From assembly GCA_019722365.1 (NCBI GenBank), contig JADFUC010002315.1, positions 1 to 64,000 of the forward strand: a stretch of 64,000 nt of DNA, read 5' to 3'. Source of the DNA: Lithospermum erythrorhizon. Taxonomy: Eukaryota; Streptophyta; Magnoliopsida; Boraginales; Boraginaceae. A model generated the notes under the pieces. The model saw only the letters and a list, made by a program, of their open reading frames with translations. It searched no databases and was not told the origin of the DNA. Positions 43,441-55,640 of the stretch are shown here, piece after piece. Numbering within the stretch: position 1 is the stretch's first letter; the number at the start of each line of letters is the position of its first letter. The position numbers were made by a program, and so were the translations under genes.

Positions 43441-45560
43441 TTTAAGCAAAGTAAGATCAAGGCCGTGTATGAATCTGGTTGTGTTGATCTTGAAGGCCAA
43501 GACACTCTAGTTTGTTTGGAGCGAGAATTGGACGAGGCTGGGTGGGAGGAAGAGAACTATTGGCAAGTTAGAGCGAAGGATAAGAACCTCAAGGAGGGTG
43601 ATAAGAATACTAGGTATTTTCATGCTTTAGCAATGGTCAGATGATGGAGGAATTTACTGCTGGGGATGGAAGACAATAGAGGTGCCAGGAGGCGGACAAA
43701 GTTGAGGACTCATATTTCTAATATTTTCAGTACAAATCCGTACCCAGCCAGAGTTGTACAGTAATCAATATCGAGTTAGTGAAGAGATGAACCGTTAGTT
43801 AACCGTGGTCGTTACTAGCAAGGAGGTAAGGCGTGCTGCCTTTTGAGATGCCGCCAACAAATCTCCGCCCGGATGGTATGACGGTTTTTCTTTTAGTCTT
43901 CTAGGATATTGTGTCTGGGCCGATGATATTTCACGTGGCCGCTCACAACGCCGTTTCACAACTTATTTTTCGCCTCCCGAATTCATAAATCTATAAATCA
44001 CACGCATGTTTGTTTGATTCCTTTAAGATTTTATGTCCTGCTAATATGATGAGTTGTGGCCTATTAGTCTTTGCAATATCATGTGGCAAAAAAATCATTG
44101 GGAAAGTTATGACTAGTAGGTTGCGCCCCTCGCTCATACGGTGACTTATTTTCGAAGAATCAAAGTGTTTTTTGGGCTCGAAGGATAATATCTCCGATAA
44201 TATTACGTATTGCTCACGAGTTTCTTCATCATATTTAATCACTCAAAATCTAAAAATAATACTTATATGGTCATCAAGCTTGATACGAGTAAAGTGCCTA
44301 CGATCGGCAACGGTCTTTTATAGCGATCATGTTAAAATTGGGTTTTTGTCGCATGTGCTCGATTGATTGGGTTATGTGCTTAATTTCGACTCTGCCCTTA
44401 TAGCTCGATCAATGGTGCTCCTAAGGGTTTTGCCAGGCCGACTTGGGGATCCGTCAAAAGTGACTCAAGTTGTCGCCATATTTCTTTTTGCTTTGTGCGT
44501 AGGCCTCACATGTTTGTCATGGGGAAGGCGAGGAAAGGAGTCACACAAGGATCAAGATTAGCAAAGACAACCCAAGCGCGAGTCATATCCTTTTTGCGAT
44601 TTATTACTTATTGTTTTATGTAAAGCTACTATCGAGGAAGGTAAGCTGTAGACAGGAGTAATCTTTGGGACATGAGAGTAGCCGCTCAGTTTGTGAAAGT
44701 GAATTTCGTGAAGTGTTCTCATAGCTGTATAATTCACTAGTGGCGAGGGAGTATTTTTGGCGACTATGGGTACGAGCCAAGCGGCGACCAAGGTAAATAT
44801 TTGGGCCTTCCATCTCGTGGTGGTCTCGACCAAGAAAGAGGTATTCTGCATATCCGTGCAAAGGTTGAAGGGCTTAATTAAGGGTTGAAAAGGAAGCTTG
44901 TCTCAAAATGGGAAGGTGGTACGATAAAGTTGGTAACATCTGTTATTCCTAATTTTATTATGAATTGTTTTAAGCTCCCGTTGGGTATAATTGATGACTT
45001 CAATAGCATGATGGCACACTTTTTCTAGGCGAATGGAGAGGGGAGATAAAGGCATCCATTGGAAGGCTTGGAACAAACTTATGAGGATAAAATATTGGGG
45101 GTGGGCTCGATTTAAAGACTTGATTGTATGAACTTGCGTTGTGCTAATCCATCCTATGGGTATATAGTCTACATGAAGGTAGGGAAAGTGTTAGCAAAGA
45201 GAGCCGACGACGTGTAGGGGATGCGCCGGCATTGACATGTGGACCGAACCATGCTCCAAGGCTGAATGGATTTTAATGTTCGAGGGTAACGAAAATGGCT
45301 CCCCGTCGGGTTTCGCAACTTTATTAAAGATGTTGGTGCTTGGGATCGCGAGGGGATGGAAAATGTTTTGGATAGTGATGATGCAGCCACTGTTCTATCC
45401 ATTCCGCTAAGTCGGCTTAATGTGAGAGATAAAATTATCTGGCAATACACTAGAAGCGAAGTATATCTCACTTGTTCAGGCTATAAATGTGCCTGCGACA
45501 TGAAGAGAAATGGAAAGGGTAGGGGTCGAGTAAGTAGTAAATGGTAGTGGGAGTGTTGTT
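43441..45560 (+). pseudogene. LINE ORF2 reverse transcriptase
   Basis: Near 43,600 'NTRYFHALA' matches the plant L1 linker 'NTKFFHA'. Near 43,865 'PGPDGMT' begins RT. Near 44,050-44,140 the blocks equivalent to 'RPISLCN' and 'KIIxKxxxxRL' are visible with shifts. Near 44,270 'VIKLDTSK' matches 'KLDMSKAYDRVEW'. Near 44,420-44,470 a block equivalent to 'GLRQGDPLSP' is broken. Near 44,588 'FFRDLL' stands where FADD should be. RT would copy LINE RNA at the nick. Many stops. Confidence 0.75.
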
Positions 45561-45579
45561 GATCCCGTTAGAGTAATCT

Positions 45580-45905
45580 GTGGAAAATGCAGCTTCTTCC
45601 TCGAGTAAAATATTTCCTCTTGAAGGCTTTGCACAACATCCTCCCAACAAATTATCGACTACGAAGGAGTGGAGTTGTTGGATGTGTAGGTCGGAATACA
45701 ACAGGTACATTTCTGGGGGCGAAGTTCATCCATCTTCCAAATGTAACTTCATCTTTAATGGTAGAAGCGTTAGCTATAAGAGGTGCAATGGAGTTTGCTT
45801 GTCTGAATCAATGGCGAAAAGTAGAGATCGAGAGCAACTCGAAGTACCTAATTCAGGTTATTAATGGGAGACAACATACTCCCATGGAAGTGGAAATTTG
45901 ATTGG
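45580..45905 (+). pseudogene. LINE ORF2 RNase H domain
   Basis: The region before it reads 'ILPTNYRLRRSGVV' (a zinc-binding-like linker, family 'LPTxxxLxxR'). 45,740-45,890 then gives 'MVEALAIRGAMEFACLNQW', 'KVEIESNSKYLIQVINGR', matching RVT_3-type RNase H ('AEAxAxxxGLxxAxxxxxxxVxxExDSxxLVxxIN'). This C-terminal RNase H is known from some plant L1 clades. Confidence 0.8.
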
Positions 45906-46201
45906 AGACATTCATTATTCAGATGAGGCCAAATTCCAATTGCAAACGTAGGTTTCACACGTAGCATATACAATCATAATCGCACCACAGAGGCCGAGGA
46001 GGCCATATGGCTTGCTAACCCACCCTATTTTTACGCCCCTTTACACTACCAGATATAACTTGGGCTGTTGCTTTTCATTCTTTGCTACAAACGTTAGTAC
46101 TTTGTTAACGTCTGTCATTTTTAATGATATTCATATCGTTTGAGGAAAAAAAATATTAAGTGGTTAATTATTCAATTCCATGTTTAATATTGAACAAAAA
46201 T

Positions 46202-48039
46202 TAAATTATTAGTTCGTTATATATATAATTCTTGGTGTTACGAAGCATTCATCTGATGTCGGCCTAAACTCTATATTCTGAGCTTTCATTTTATACTGTT
46301 TTCGTTTATATAGAATCCAAGCTTTTGAATTGAGAACCAGAGTTTCTCATTGAAAATTGGAATCTTTAATTTTAGATTTTGAATTGAGTTTTTTATGAAT
46401 GTTCAGGGGTGATTCTTAGAGTTTTTTATTAATTGTTCAATTTTAGATGTGATTCAAAGTTGATTTTAGAGTTTATTAGTTTTTTTTTTTTCATTTTTTT
46501 CATTTTTTTTGAGTTATTAACCAAACCTATGTTGAATTAGTCAGGACTCTCAATTAGCCATAGCAACAAGATTATGAGGCAACATAGTTAAAATGTGAAT
46601 GATTTTGATGCAAATAGCATTGTCCAAGCTGCTATGAATGTTTATTAGCTTCGTAATTGGAGTACATAAATCTGGAATTGCATTTGGCTATTGTTTGCGA
46701 TAGATAACTAAGATTAACCACCATATTAACTCTTTTTGGTAAATTTATATTAGTCAACAAAACATAGCAATTTGGCTAATTATTGTGATACAGTGTCAGA
46801 ATGTCGATTGCTTACAATGTATTTCTAATTTTGTCCAGCTATCATGGCCAAAAATTAAAGAAGCAAGTTAATGAAAAAGGAGATTCATGGAGCGTTGCAA
46901 AAAGAAGGAAAGGAATAGAAGAAGAAAATATGATAATGATTTTAAAGTAGAGTTATTTTTATGTTTGTGCTAGACAAACCTAAAGAATGTTGCATGTGGA
47001 AACAATATTTAATGATATTATTGTTTATGATTGATCATGGAATGTAGATTTTATTAATGTTATTTGGAAATTTTATACTGACTAGAAAGATCAATAATGA
47101 GAATTAGTCAGTAGACAGGTAGAGAGTGGCAAAATTAATTTAACCATATCATAATAATCATGTGAGTAATAAATGTTAACCACATGTCCATTCATATATG
47201 ACAAATGTTAAAGTGCAAGATCTTAATTAACAAAGTCACTCAAAACAATAGTTAACAAGGCACCATACATATGAAAGCAAGTAAAAGCAACTGTAAATTA
47301 CAATATAAAACAACAGAACGAACCATTTATCCAATATATTGTTGTGATTAAGTATTATCCAGATGCATTTACTATAGCTACAAAAAACTTAACTCCAAAT
47401 AACTCCAAAAAAAATAGATATATAAATTAGTAAAAATCACAATTAAGATCACCACATACTCAACAACTTAAACACTAATTCATTGCCCTACATAATGTTA
47501 ATGACATACATCATAATAAAACAATGGAAAAATATTCTCACTAAAATGAACTCTAAATTGCTAAAGATATTCTTAATTTTTTTGAATTTAATGAGAATCA
47601 ATGATAGAATATAGTGAGCAAAATATGCTAAATAGAAATTGAATGAGAGCAATTTAAGGATTCATTTATGGAAGGTGATCAATTGGAGGAAACATAAAAA
47701 ATTGACAGTTAAATGGAGGATAAAAAAAATGGCAATAAATGGTATGTTATTGATTAGGCAGTTATTTTGAGAAAATTGCAAGAAAGACTATTGTACCCTT
47801 GAACCTCTATAACCATTGGATCATAAAGAATGATGTGGTAATTGATCCAATGGCTCATATCATTAGTATCAAAATCTTACGAAAAATCCTTAGTGTCATA
47901 AAACCCAACTCCGATTTAACCCCTCTACTCAAGCGAGAGACTATATTAGAAGCATTGTGAAATATTTTAGACTTGTAGTTGATGTATCCGTATTTTCCCT
48001 GAGGGTGTGCAGATACTTCTAGAACTTGAACTACTATGA
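46202..48039. other. AT-rich DNA, nothing recognised
   Basis: 1.8 kb with very high AT content, including T-rich runs near 46,480-46,515 and A-rich runs near 47,390-47,420. No gene, clear repeat unit or transposon terminus was found on either strand. Confidence 0.6.
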
Positions 48040-48560
48040 TGTGAATTCGAGTGGATATCATTAGATGCAGGGGCGGGAAGTTGATGCAGTTAGAAATGCA
48101 GAGGATTGAATCGTCAAGTGATAGTGCAATCCATTAACGTCTTAATGGTTATAATGATCTAGCAATTTCTACATTGCAAAATTGTGGCCAATGGCCCAGA
48201 CTACGAATTTCGTCGTCGGTGGATATAGTCTTTTGAACAAAGGATGTTAACGCTACGACTACGCTTGTGCGTCTAGTGGGTGTGGAGATGGTGCGGTTTG
48301 TGTCCGTAGTGCAGTCTGCTCGGTTATGGGACACAGAAAGTGTGACCACGTCGGCGTCCTTAATGACCGACGATCAGTCGATTATTTTGGTTATGTGAGG
48401 AAATGCGAGAATATAGAAATGTCTTAACAAATAGAATTTGGAATTAAAGAGGGAATGTCTTAGTGATGAGGTATTTATAGGCAAGTATTAGGAGTGTAAT
48501 AATGCATTACATCAGGATTATATGAGCATGCATTATCTTATGTACCTCACAGAATCGCCT
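48040..48560 (-). mobile_element. Probable 3' LTR of second Retand-like element
   Basis: On the minus strand CTATAAATAC (48,480-48,471) is followed by text resembling the other Retand LTRs: a CTATTTGTTAAG segment, then a CGACTGATCGTCGGTC segment (compare CTGACGACTTTTGGTC), then GGACGCCGACGTGG. Ends are not precise. No second copy is in the window. Confidence 0.4.
48471..48480 (-). promoter_or_regulatory. TATA box in LTR, minus strand
   Basis: CTATAAATAC on the minus strand, identical to the box at 20,331-20,340 in the other Retand-like LTR. It would direct transcription toward lower coordinates. Confidence 0.5.
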
Positions 48561-48659
48561 TTATCATTGAGTATTCTGGCTGAGATCTAGCAGCCTCTCT
48601 ATGGGGCGGACATCCTGAGCTAAGACATGCACCCAATAAACACAGGTGATCGCCAGCTA

Positions 48660-49140
48660 CGTTGTTCTACTCTTGTAATCCATGACTCGCTTACCGTTCC
48701 TTTTTCCTCACAGAGACTTAGAAAATTTTAGGCAATACTTTTCCATTCCCCCTTCGGTTGAGATGCGACTTCCCGTGGAAGGGGATATGGTTTTGAACAT
48801 GATGATCATACCAATTGAAGGTCCCTTTTCCGCGAGTTGGACCGCGATGTATATAGAGTCAATGTCTTATGGCTGTAGATTTCCCTTCTCTCCTTTTGTA
48901 AATAACCTCCTATTAACCGTAAACCGTGCCCCAGGGAAAATACGCCTAGTGGGTGGCTAGAAATAACCATCTTCATGTTAGCATGTATGATAGTCCATAT
49001 AAACCCCACCGTAGACCTATTCTTTAGTTGCATTAATTTATATCGCTCAGGTGGAGCACCTCACTTTCGGCCAAGCCAGACTAGAACATTTTGTTGACCA
49101 GATTGACAAGATCGCGGAAGATCGGTGGCGATCGAAGTGG
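48660..49140 (+). pseudogene. Antisense ORF, PF04195-like part
   Basis: Plus strand, opposite to this element's pol. 48,682-48,960 is an open frame of 92 codons containing 'YFSIPPSVEMRLPVEGD', 'ESMSYGCRFPFSPFVNNLL' and 'VNRAPGKI'. This matches PF04195 'putative gypsy type transposon' and the corresponding text of the first element ('YSISPKVEMRVPLEGE'). After a stop the coding continues with 'NCINLYRSGGAPHFRP' near 49,030-49,070 in another frame. The LTR at 49,141 splits it. Function unknown. Confidence 0.8.
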
Positions 49141-52100
49141 TTCTGTGACAGCAAGTGGGCCTGAGTTGGGGCCGTCGTCAATTTGAATAATCGAGTCATG
49201 ACGATGGATCACAATAGCAAAATGACATTTAACATGATAAGTAAACTGATACAACTCGTCCGTCGGTGAACTAGCTTGACACATGACCCTTTGAAAATAA
49301 TAATACAAATCTGTTGTGAGCAACGGGTTTCTGACGTATAATTGTATATACAACCAAAAACTTTCAAAGAAAATAAAAGTATGAAGTGTAGTCATTGTCA
49401 TGTCTTCGTGGTGCGTAGCTTCACTACGACGAAGCATCTCGGTCATCCATGACAACCTGAGCATAAGGCCTTCGCCCGTGTCGGGGAATAGGAGTCGGTA
49501 TGAAGTTAATTGAATCTGGAAATATCATGAAATGTCCATGCTTTGTCTGGCCTTGAGGATAACTCGAGTTAATTTACTATCTAACAATATACACCACAAG
49601 TATTATATATTTTCTATGCTACTACCAGCATGATAAATCTTTTTCTTGTGGCTTTAAGCTAAAACTGATGGCATTATAACGTCGACAGCTTTTCATGATA
49701 CAAGCAATCACCGGAAATACTCTAATATCTATTCTAACCTGTGGCTTCGGCATACAACTCGATGTTCATAACTTAGGATGCAGCAAACATACGATCTGTA
49801 AAGCCTCTGTGGCTTCGATTAACTATCTGCGGTTACTTAAAATTATTCTTTCGAATCGTAGTCCATAGCTTTTTATTTGTTATCAAAATATTTATAATAA
49901 GGTCTCACGTTGTTTCGTATCTTAATACAACTTCATGACATATGTGTCAAGATAACCTAAGCGTCGAATTATCTCCCCAAATTCCTTATTTAGTATATAG
50001 AACATATTCGCGCCTTAATGGTAATGCTTGTCGTGATCAGATCATAACTTATAACCCAACATACTTGAATCTAATTTTTCACCATATATAAAATATCATC
50101 AACATCATCTATAGATTAGCATAAACTTCGGTTTATAATGTTAGCATACTAACGTTACCAATTCAAATGTTATCTCGACACATTGATCAACTCGACTTTT
50201 AGCAGCAGAAGAATGTACAACGATGAATCTGCGGCCTTAGGATCACGAAATCGTGTATGAGACATGTCAAACCCCGATCTTAATTAAAAAATCGGTCGTA
50301 AGCAACCTCTAACGTAATCAATCGTATCCATAAGCATTAAATGAGTCATAAAACATATAAATGAATCATAAAACATATCTGACACAGGTCTAAACAGCAT
50401 ATAATCTGACCAAATAGACTCAGCCAGCTCTGGCCAACCAGCATGACTACCCAACTATACAACTTGACCCCACCGTCGGCTCAGCGACCAGCGACTCCGT
50501 CAGCGCGATCAATAGTATCAACTTCAGCGGCTTTCAGCAGTAATTGTCGGCTTCGGCAGTAGTATAGCTTCGACAACTTCAGCGAGTGTCGGCTCAGCGA
50601 CCTATGACTCGATATAAGTCGGTTCTGACTAATGCATATAATCAAGCGGCCTGCGGGGAGAAACATGCTAGATGATAAGCTATCACGAATAAATGCTTGA
50701 GGTGCAGAAGAAATCACGAATCGTTACTAGAAATGCGAGAGGCTGCTTGAAATCGTGCTAGGAGCGAAGCGAGATCTGGGACAAATCTTCAGCCCAGGCT
50801 GACGTCGGCTTCGACCGACAACGTCAACAAGTATCTGACTCTTCTGTCACATTTCCCAACACCTGCAAAGCATCTATATGACTCGTAGGACCACCGGCGA
50901 GCCCAGCCTTGAGGAAATAACAGCTTTAAATCCAAAAGCACTTAAAATCATACATTCACAGGCAAATACAACTGACCATGTATGATCAATATATATATAA
51001 CCAACACGTACGCATAAATACCGTATAGTGGAATAACGGTGAAGCATGTCGCAGGGACAGCAGCGAAATCTGTGACATATCTTATACATGCGATAAGTAA
51101 AACTCGAGTGAGATTAGTCTTCACTTGGCTAGCTAAATAAAACTCATGTGATCGCAGCAGTTTTACCAATGATCAGCGCCTAAAACATTTCAAAATTATA
51201 GTACTCTTGCCTTGCAACTAATAATATAACATTCTAACTATATATATGTCTAAATACCGATACCCAAAATAACCAATAAAAGTTTCCCTATGACCTTATT
51301 CGAGTTAAGTTATGACACTTTCTATTAATGATGAGTTCACATTACTAGTTTAAATAACCTAACATTCGATAACAACTAATGCATCCACGTTTCTAATCAT
51401 CTTTAATGTAGGTAATTCCTTTATCAACTTACAAAGGCTTCGTAATATCCAGGAACATTACTCTACTAATCAAAATCATAACTACGCTGTAAGCAATCCC
51501 AAATATAGTCGAAATGCTGGCTTACATCATTTAAACGCCCATTTAGAAAAAAGTCAGCAAAATTCAACTATGATCTGAACATTTTCAAACCCATGTAAAT
51601 CGATAATTATCAGTATACGATAATCAGCTTAAACAATTCTATAACATAATAAACATGGCTTCAAAGTCAACTCAAATTCCCAAAAAAAGGTCAACATCCT
51701 CAGGCTTCGAAAATACTCCAAAGATTAAGACTTTCTTACCTCAAAGCGTGAAAGAGAATGTCTCGGGAATCTCAGAAAATTTCGGGGACTTGTTTCGCGA
51801 ATGAGAAGAAAATTGAAAAAATTTGAAGTGAATCTTAGAATTTCAATCTAGAAGAAAAAGGAGAAGAAGATGATAATGATGATGATGAAAAGGTTAAGGA
51901 TAAGTATAAAAAGTCACTTGGCAGAGTCACTTCATAACAAAATATCTCGAAGCTTTTATGACTTTAATGGATTAAGTTTCGGTTTAGTTTACCGATGCCG
52001 GTTTTTAGCAAACGCGAAGCTCAACATAAATTTTAAGCTTGCTTTTTTGAAATAATATCGTCGAATTCGATTACAACGAAATCTTAAATACCAAATGTGA

Positions 52101-52220
52101 TATACATGGCTTAGATTCGTTGCATGTCCCATTATTGACTTGAAATTTAGATTTACCGCCGGAAATATTCATGGCTTGGCCCAGTATCTTGTTGTAATAT
52201 TAGTCTGAACGAGTTATTAC
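49141..52220 (-). mobile_element. Solo LTR, family 3, minus, in antisense ORF
   Basis: 3.08 kb. The left end, TCTGTGACAGCAAGTGGGCC, parallels TGTAACGTGACTCGCC at 14,676. CATGATAAGTAAACTGATAC then AACTCGTCCGTCGGTGAACT parallels 8,930-8,970. The right end GTAATATTAGTCTGAACGAG then TTATTAC parallels 12,504-12,532. No internal region. It holds a degenerate CGGCTTCGGCAG/CAGCG-type repeat at 50,470-50,615. The antisense ORF resumes on the right. Confidence 0.75.
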
Positions 52221-53870
52221 TGAGTTAACTGTGAAGGGTGGCATGGATAAGCGATCTAAGTGTGGGTTCACTTTGGAGGAGGGCTGGCATTCTCGAGGCT
52301 AAAAGATGCCCCACCGTAGTGGGAGGCTTTTGAACTCGAGAAGCGTTGAAGCGAAGTGTTTGACAAGCCCGGCTACTGTTTATAAAGATTAACACGTGAA
52401 GAGAGTTGCTATCCGAGGCAGGTTTGATTCGATCCGAGGAATATGACCCCGCTTGGGTACCTCTAGATCTCTTGGGTATAACATTATAGCATGATTATAT
52501 GTTCACAATACTTGTTTAGTATTTTCGCGTTTTCCTTTTGAGATTTTTTATTAATCATCATTTTTATGCGGAATGATGTTCTTAATGCGGCTTTCAGTGG
52601 TGTGTAAGAGCTGGGGCGTCCGCACCTGATAGTGGGCAAACGTCGACCCATTTCGTAAGATTAGGTGAGGAAGGTCCCCGCGGCTCGAGACAACTCTAGG
52701 AGGAGGCTGCCACGAAACCGCGTGACGCTGCCTTGACATCCCAATGCGGAAAGAGATCGGCCTCCCCGAAGGAGAGCGGCCGAAACTATTCTCGGCGCAA
52801 AGCACGTTCTTCAGCGGCTGAGGTTGAGCATGTGATATAACCGGAGGATCCTGGGTGCACTTTCTTACTCACTCCTCCAGCGCCCTTGGACAGGTGTTAA
52901 CCTTCCTTGTGACCTCATTACAAATGCAGCACTTTCCACTAGAGTACCGACTTTTCTGAAAATGGAGCAAATTAGGGCCTAAGGTCGTGCGGGCCTGTCG
53001 GCCAATTCTTGGCTTTGCCATACAACTGCCTTGATGGGTTGTGATTCTGCCGAGACTCAACCACAATGGAAAAGCAAGATACCTTCCAGCTTCACGACTC
53101 TTGATCTTGGAAGGGTGGCGTGATTTTGATGGCTTCGTGATCCATGGAGGTTAATATATTCATTTTGATAAAGGTAACTTTCTCTTTTCCTTTTCACTCC
53201 CCTTGATTTAAGAACCGGTCTTAACCTTGCTTTCCTTTTATCTTTCTGATAGGCTTTGAATAGAGTCATTATTTGGCAAGTAGATGGATGCTCTTGTGAT
53301 GCGGCGTGCGGCAGCGTGAGGAAGAGCCTGGAACTCAGGTCCCAGAGCCCGGCCCGGAAAAATGAGAGAAGCTTATGGGGGAGAACGAGAAGTTGAAGGC
53401 CTCTCTGGATGTGATGCAGAAGGAGAAGAAAGAGGCCCAAGAAGAGTGTATATAAGAGGGGGCAGGCTCACCATGAGTATGCTTGAGTGTGGCCAGAATC
53501 TTGAGGGGGTGAGCAGCCCAGTTAAAGAACACGAGATGATGGCCGACTTTTCGAAGGCGGATGAAGCGGCCAGGCTCGAAGTTGAGAGCCGGTTCGAGAC
53601 GGATCAAGGAGGAATCCGTGACTACCAATTTTACGAGACTTCGGAGGAAGGCTTGTGGGGCAGCGACTTGCTGCTTATGTTGTTTAATTCTGAGGTGAAT
53701 CCCGTGATTAGATAACCTCGCGAGTGCATCCGGTTATAGCGAAGAATAGTTGTAAGCGCCACCTTGATGCTCCACCCAACTCTGAGGAAGAAGATGAAGA
53801 AAGCGTCTCACTGAAGCAGTGAAGCGAAGATAATGCCCCTGGCAGTCTTAGATCAGATGTTTGTAACTTT
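52221..53870 (+). pseudogene. Antisense ORF, C-terminal half
   Basis: Continuation of the PF04195-like ORF. The longest frame (53,362-53,715, 117 codons) is charged and probably coiled-coil or helical: 'EHEMMADFSKADEAARLEVE' then 'SRFETDQGGIRDYQFYE' and 'SEEGLWGSDLLLM'. It is followed by an acidic stretch encoding 'NSEEEDEESVSLKQ' near 53,775-53,820. The first element has a matching helix-rich, then 'FYGLGDYLVDTFG', then acidic ending. 52,221-53,360 is compatible but lacks long frames. Confidence 0.6.
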
Positions 53871-54450
53871 ACGATAACAATATTTTGTGACAATATTTCA
53901 TATATGTTTTCTAAGTTTTATCTTCATCTTGCTTTTTATCTCATGAATTTCAATTTCTGTACAAAAGCTTGAATTTCAATTTTCGTACAAGAGCTTGCTC
54001 ACTTTTATATCACGACGCCTAGTGGCGGCTCCAGCAACTCAGGTAATTAACCGCACATATTAGCAGTGCTTGATGGGCGAGGCCCAATACGTGGGAGCTA
54101 AGCTGTTTTGCGGTTTACCCGATTCGCAGTGTCTACTTATAAGAGCTTTTCTCTTTATTGGCTAATCGGCTTTTCATTAAGCGATTTGTTGGAAACTTAT
54201 TTGAGGTCGGCAGTGATCGCTTAAATGTCTTTGGTCTAGAATTATACTTTGGATTAGCATGCCAGCATGGCGTTTCCGTATAATTTTAACATATAACGTA
54301 AGAATGGAACCGCCTTTTATTAATGGTTAAAACCTTGGAAAGAGTATTTTTCCTTTTTAGGGCGGTTACAAGATCCCTCTCGAGTGTTTACATATAATAT
54401 CGACATAATTTAGAGGCGTGCGGAGGTTCACAAGGCTTGTTTTCTTAGTC
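53871..54450. other. Spacer between antisense ORF and pol
   Basis: No gene seen. It contains a 26-bp direct duplication (GAATTTCAATTTCTGTACAA and GAATTTCAATTTTCGTACAA) at 53,946-53,996. It corresponds by position to the 75-bp array of the sister element but has no such array. Confidence 0.6.
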
Positions 54451-55640
54451 TAAGTCTTCAATTCATGAAATCTTGGGTCCTATGACCCTCTTCGCTCGAT
54501 ATGGTCCACTCCCGGCAGGGCTACTTCTTTGCTCTTTTGGGTTGGCTCGTGAACATAACCCCTTGATGCAGTATCACAGGCCCAGATGATTTTAACCGCC
54601 GGTTATAGGTTCGAGCATTAATTGTTTGTATTTGAGAGTCTTGTATAAGGCCTCATCTGATAGATCATCCACAAAGTTGAGATATTCTTTCGTATTTGGT
54701 CATAGTTCTCCTCTTAGAACCCGATTTTTTCTATAAATGGGCAATCCAGTCTGGCAGCCAAGGAACACTTTCTGCGTCCACATGGGCAGTACAAAGGGAG
54801 CCTCGTGTTGCTTTATTTGGCGTAGAATGTAGCGACCATAAGCGGTTGGTAACTATTTGATCTGACTCCATATCTTTACTGCTGTAATATAATTCTTTTT
54901 GATACCTTTGAATATAATTAGGTTCATGACCTCACGCATGCCGTGTGGCACGAGGTAATAGGCTGAAGCAATCGATGTTACATCAGAATTTTTCATGAGA
55001 AGCTTGAACTTGTTCGTCAATTAGGGACCATTATGGAATGCGGAATCCTAGGAATACGAGCCGAGTGAGTATGTTTATACATTAAAATTGCACCAACTTC
55101 TTCACTCTTAGTTTTCACGAGGCGGCAGCCTCGGCTTGATTCTTTGAAGTAGTCAGCATTCTGATAGTATACTCAGCTATCCTGGGCCTTGGGTAACTTT
55201 CCCGCCGTCAATCCCCGTATTATAAGCGAAAGGAATGTGACTTACTCTGGCGGGGTAAGAAATTTGAAGTGGGCAATTGGGAGCATTCCTGGTGGCTTTG
55301 TCGTGCCGCCTCTGGCGGTTGCATCACTTAACTAGAGTGGGCAGTAATACCTTTCGTGTGGTTTTGATTTCAACGGCCGTATCTCGGCAGCCTTGCGAGG
55401 GAATATCCTCGGTAGAAATGCATGTTAATATGACCCATCAAATTACTTCTACATGCGGCTCGCCCGAATGATTGGTACTTGAGGCTAAGGTTACGGGTCT
55501 TTACGGATTCCTTGTTGTCCTGGGTAATTTACCACTTGCTAGATCTGAATTATAGGAGTCCTTGATATTGTATCCTTTGCACTCTTTAGCTGCTTGTGTG
55601 GGTTGATCCGCAGACCTCGACATATACCCCTTCGGGCAGT
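54451..55640 (-). pseudogene. Retand-like integrase, minus
   Basis: The minus-strand text near 54,590-54,450 reads 'KRGYVHEPTQK'-like and then 'GPYRAKRVIGP'-like segments across shifts, consistent with the C-terminal GPY/F part of gypsy integrase ('GPYRV..VVxPGTY'). The catalytic core between 54,700 and 55,640 is strongly decayed. Identification rests mainly on order, being downstream of RNase H on the same strand. Confidence 0.5.

Larger units (their letters stand above)
41551..46157 (+). mobile_element. L1-type LINE, decayed
   Basis: 4.6 kb non-LTR retrotransposon. Order: a 5' part with the end of ORF1 (41,640-42,210), apurinic-like endonuclease (42,550-43,430), RT (43,830-44,640), a C-terminal region, an RNase H domain (45,690-45,900), a 3' UTR and a short A-run at 46,146-46,153. 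It is flanked by two ~44-bp similar segments (41,507-41,550 and 46,158-46,201) that look like a target-site duplication. ORF1 lacks its N-terminal part and zinc knuckle, so the copy is probably 5' truncated. All frames are interrupted. Confidence 0.85.

Noticed and set aside
49081..49464. 127-codon minus-strand open frame
   Set aside because: It crosses the junction between the antisense ORF and the solo LTR, so it cannot be a real gene.
53057..53440. 127-codon minus-strand open frame
   Set aside because: It is antisense to the helix-rich part of the PF04195-like ORF and shows no recognisable motif.
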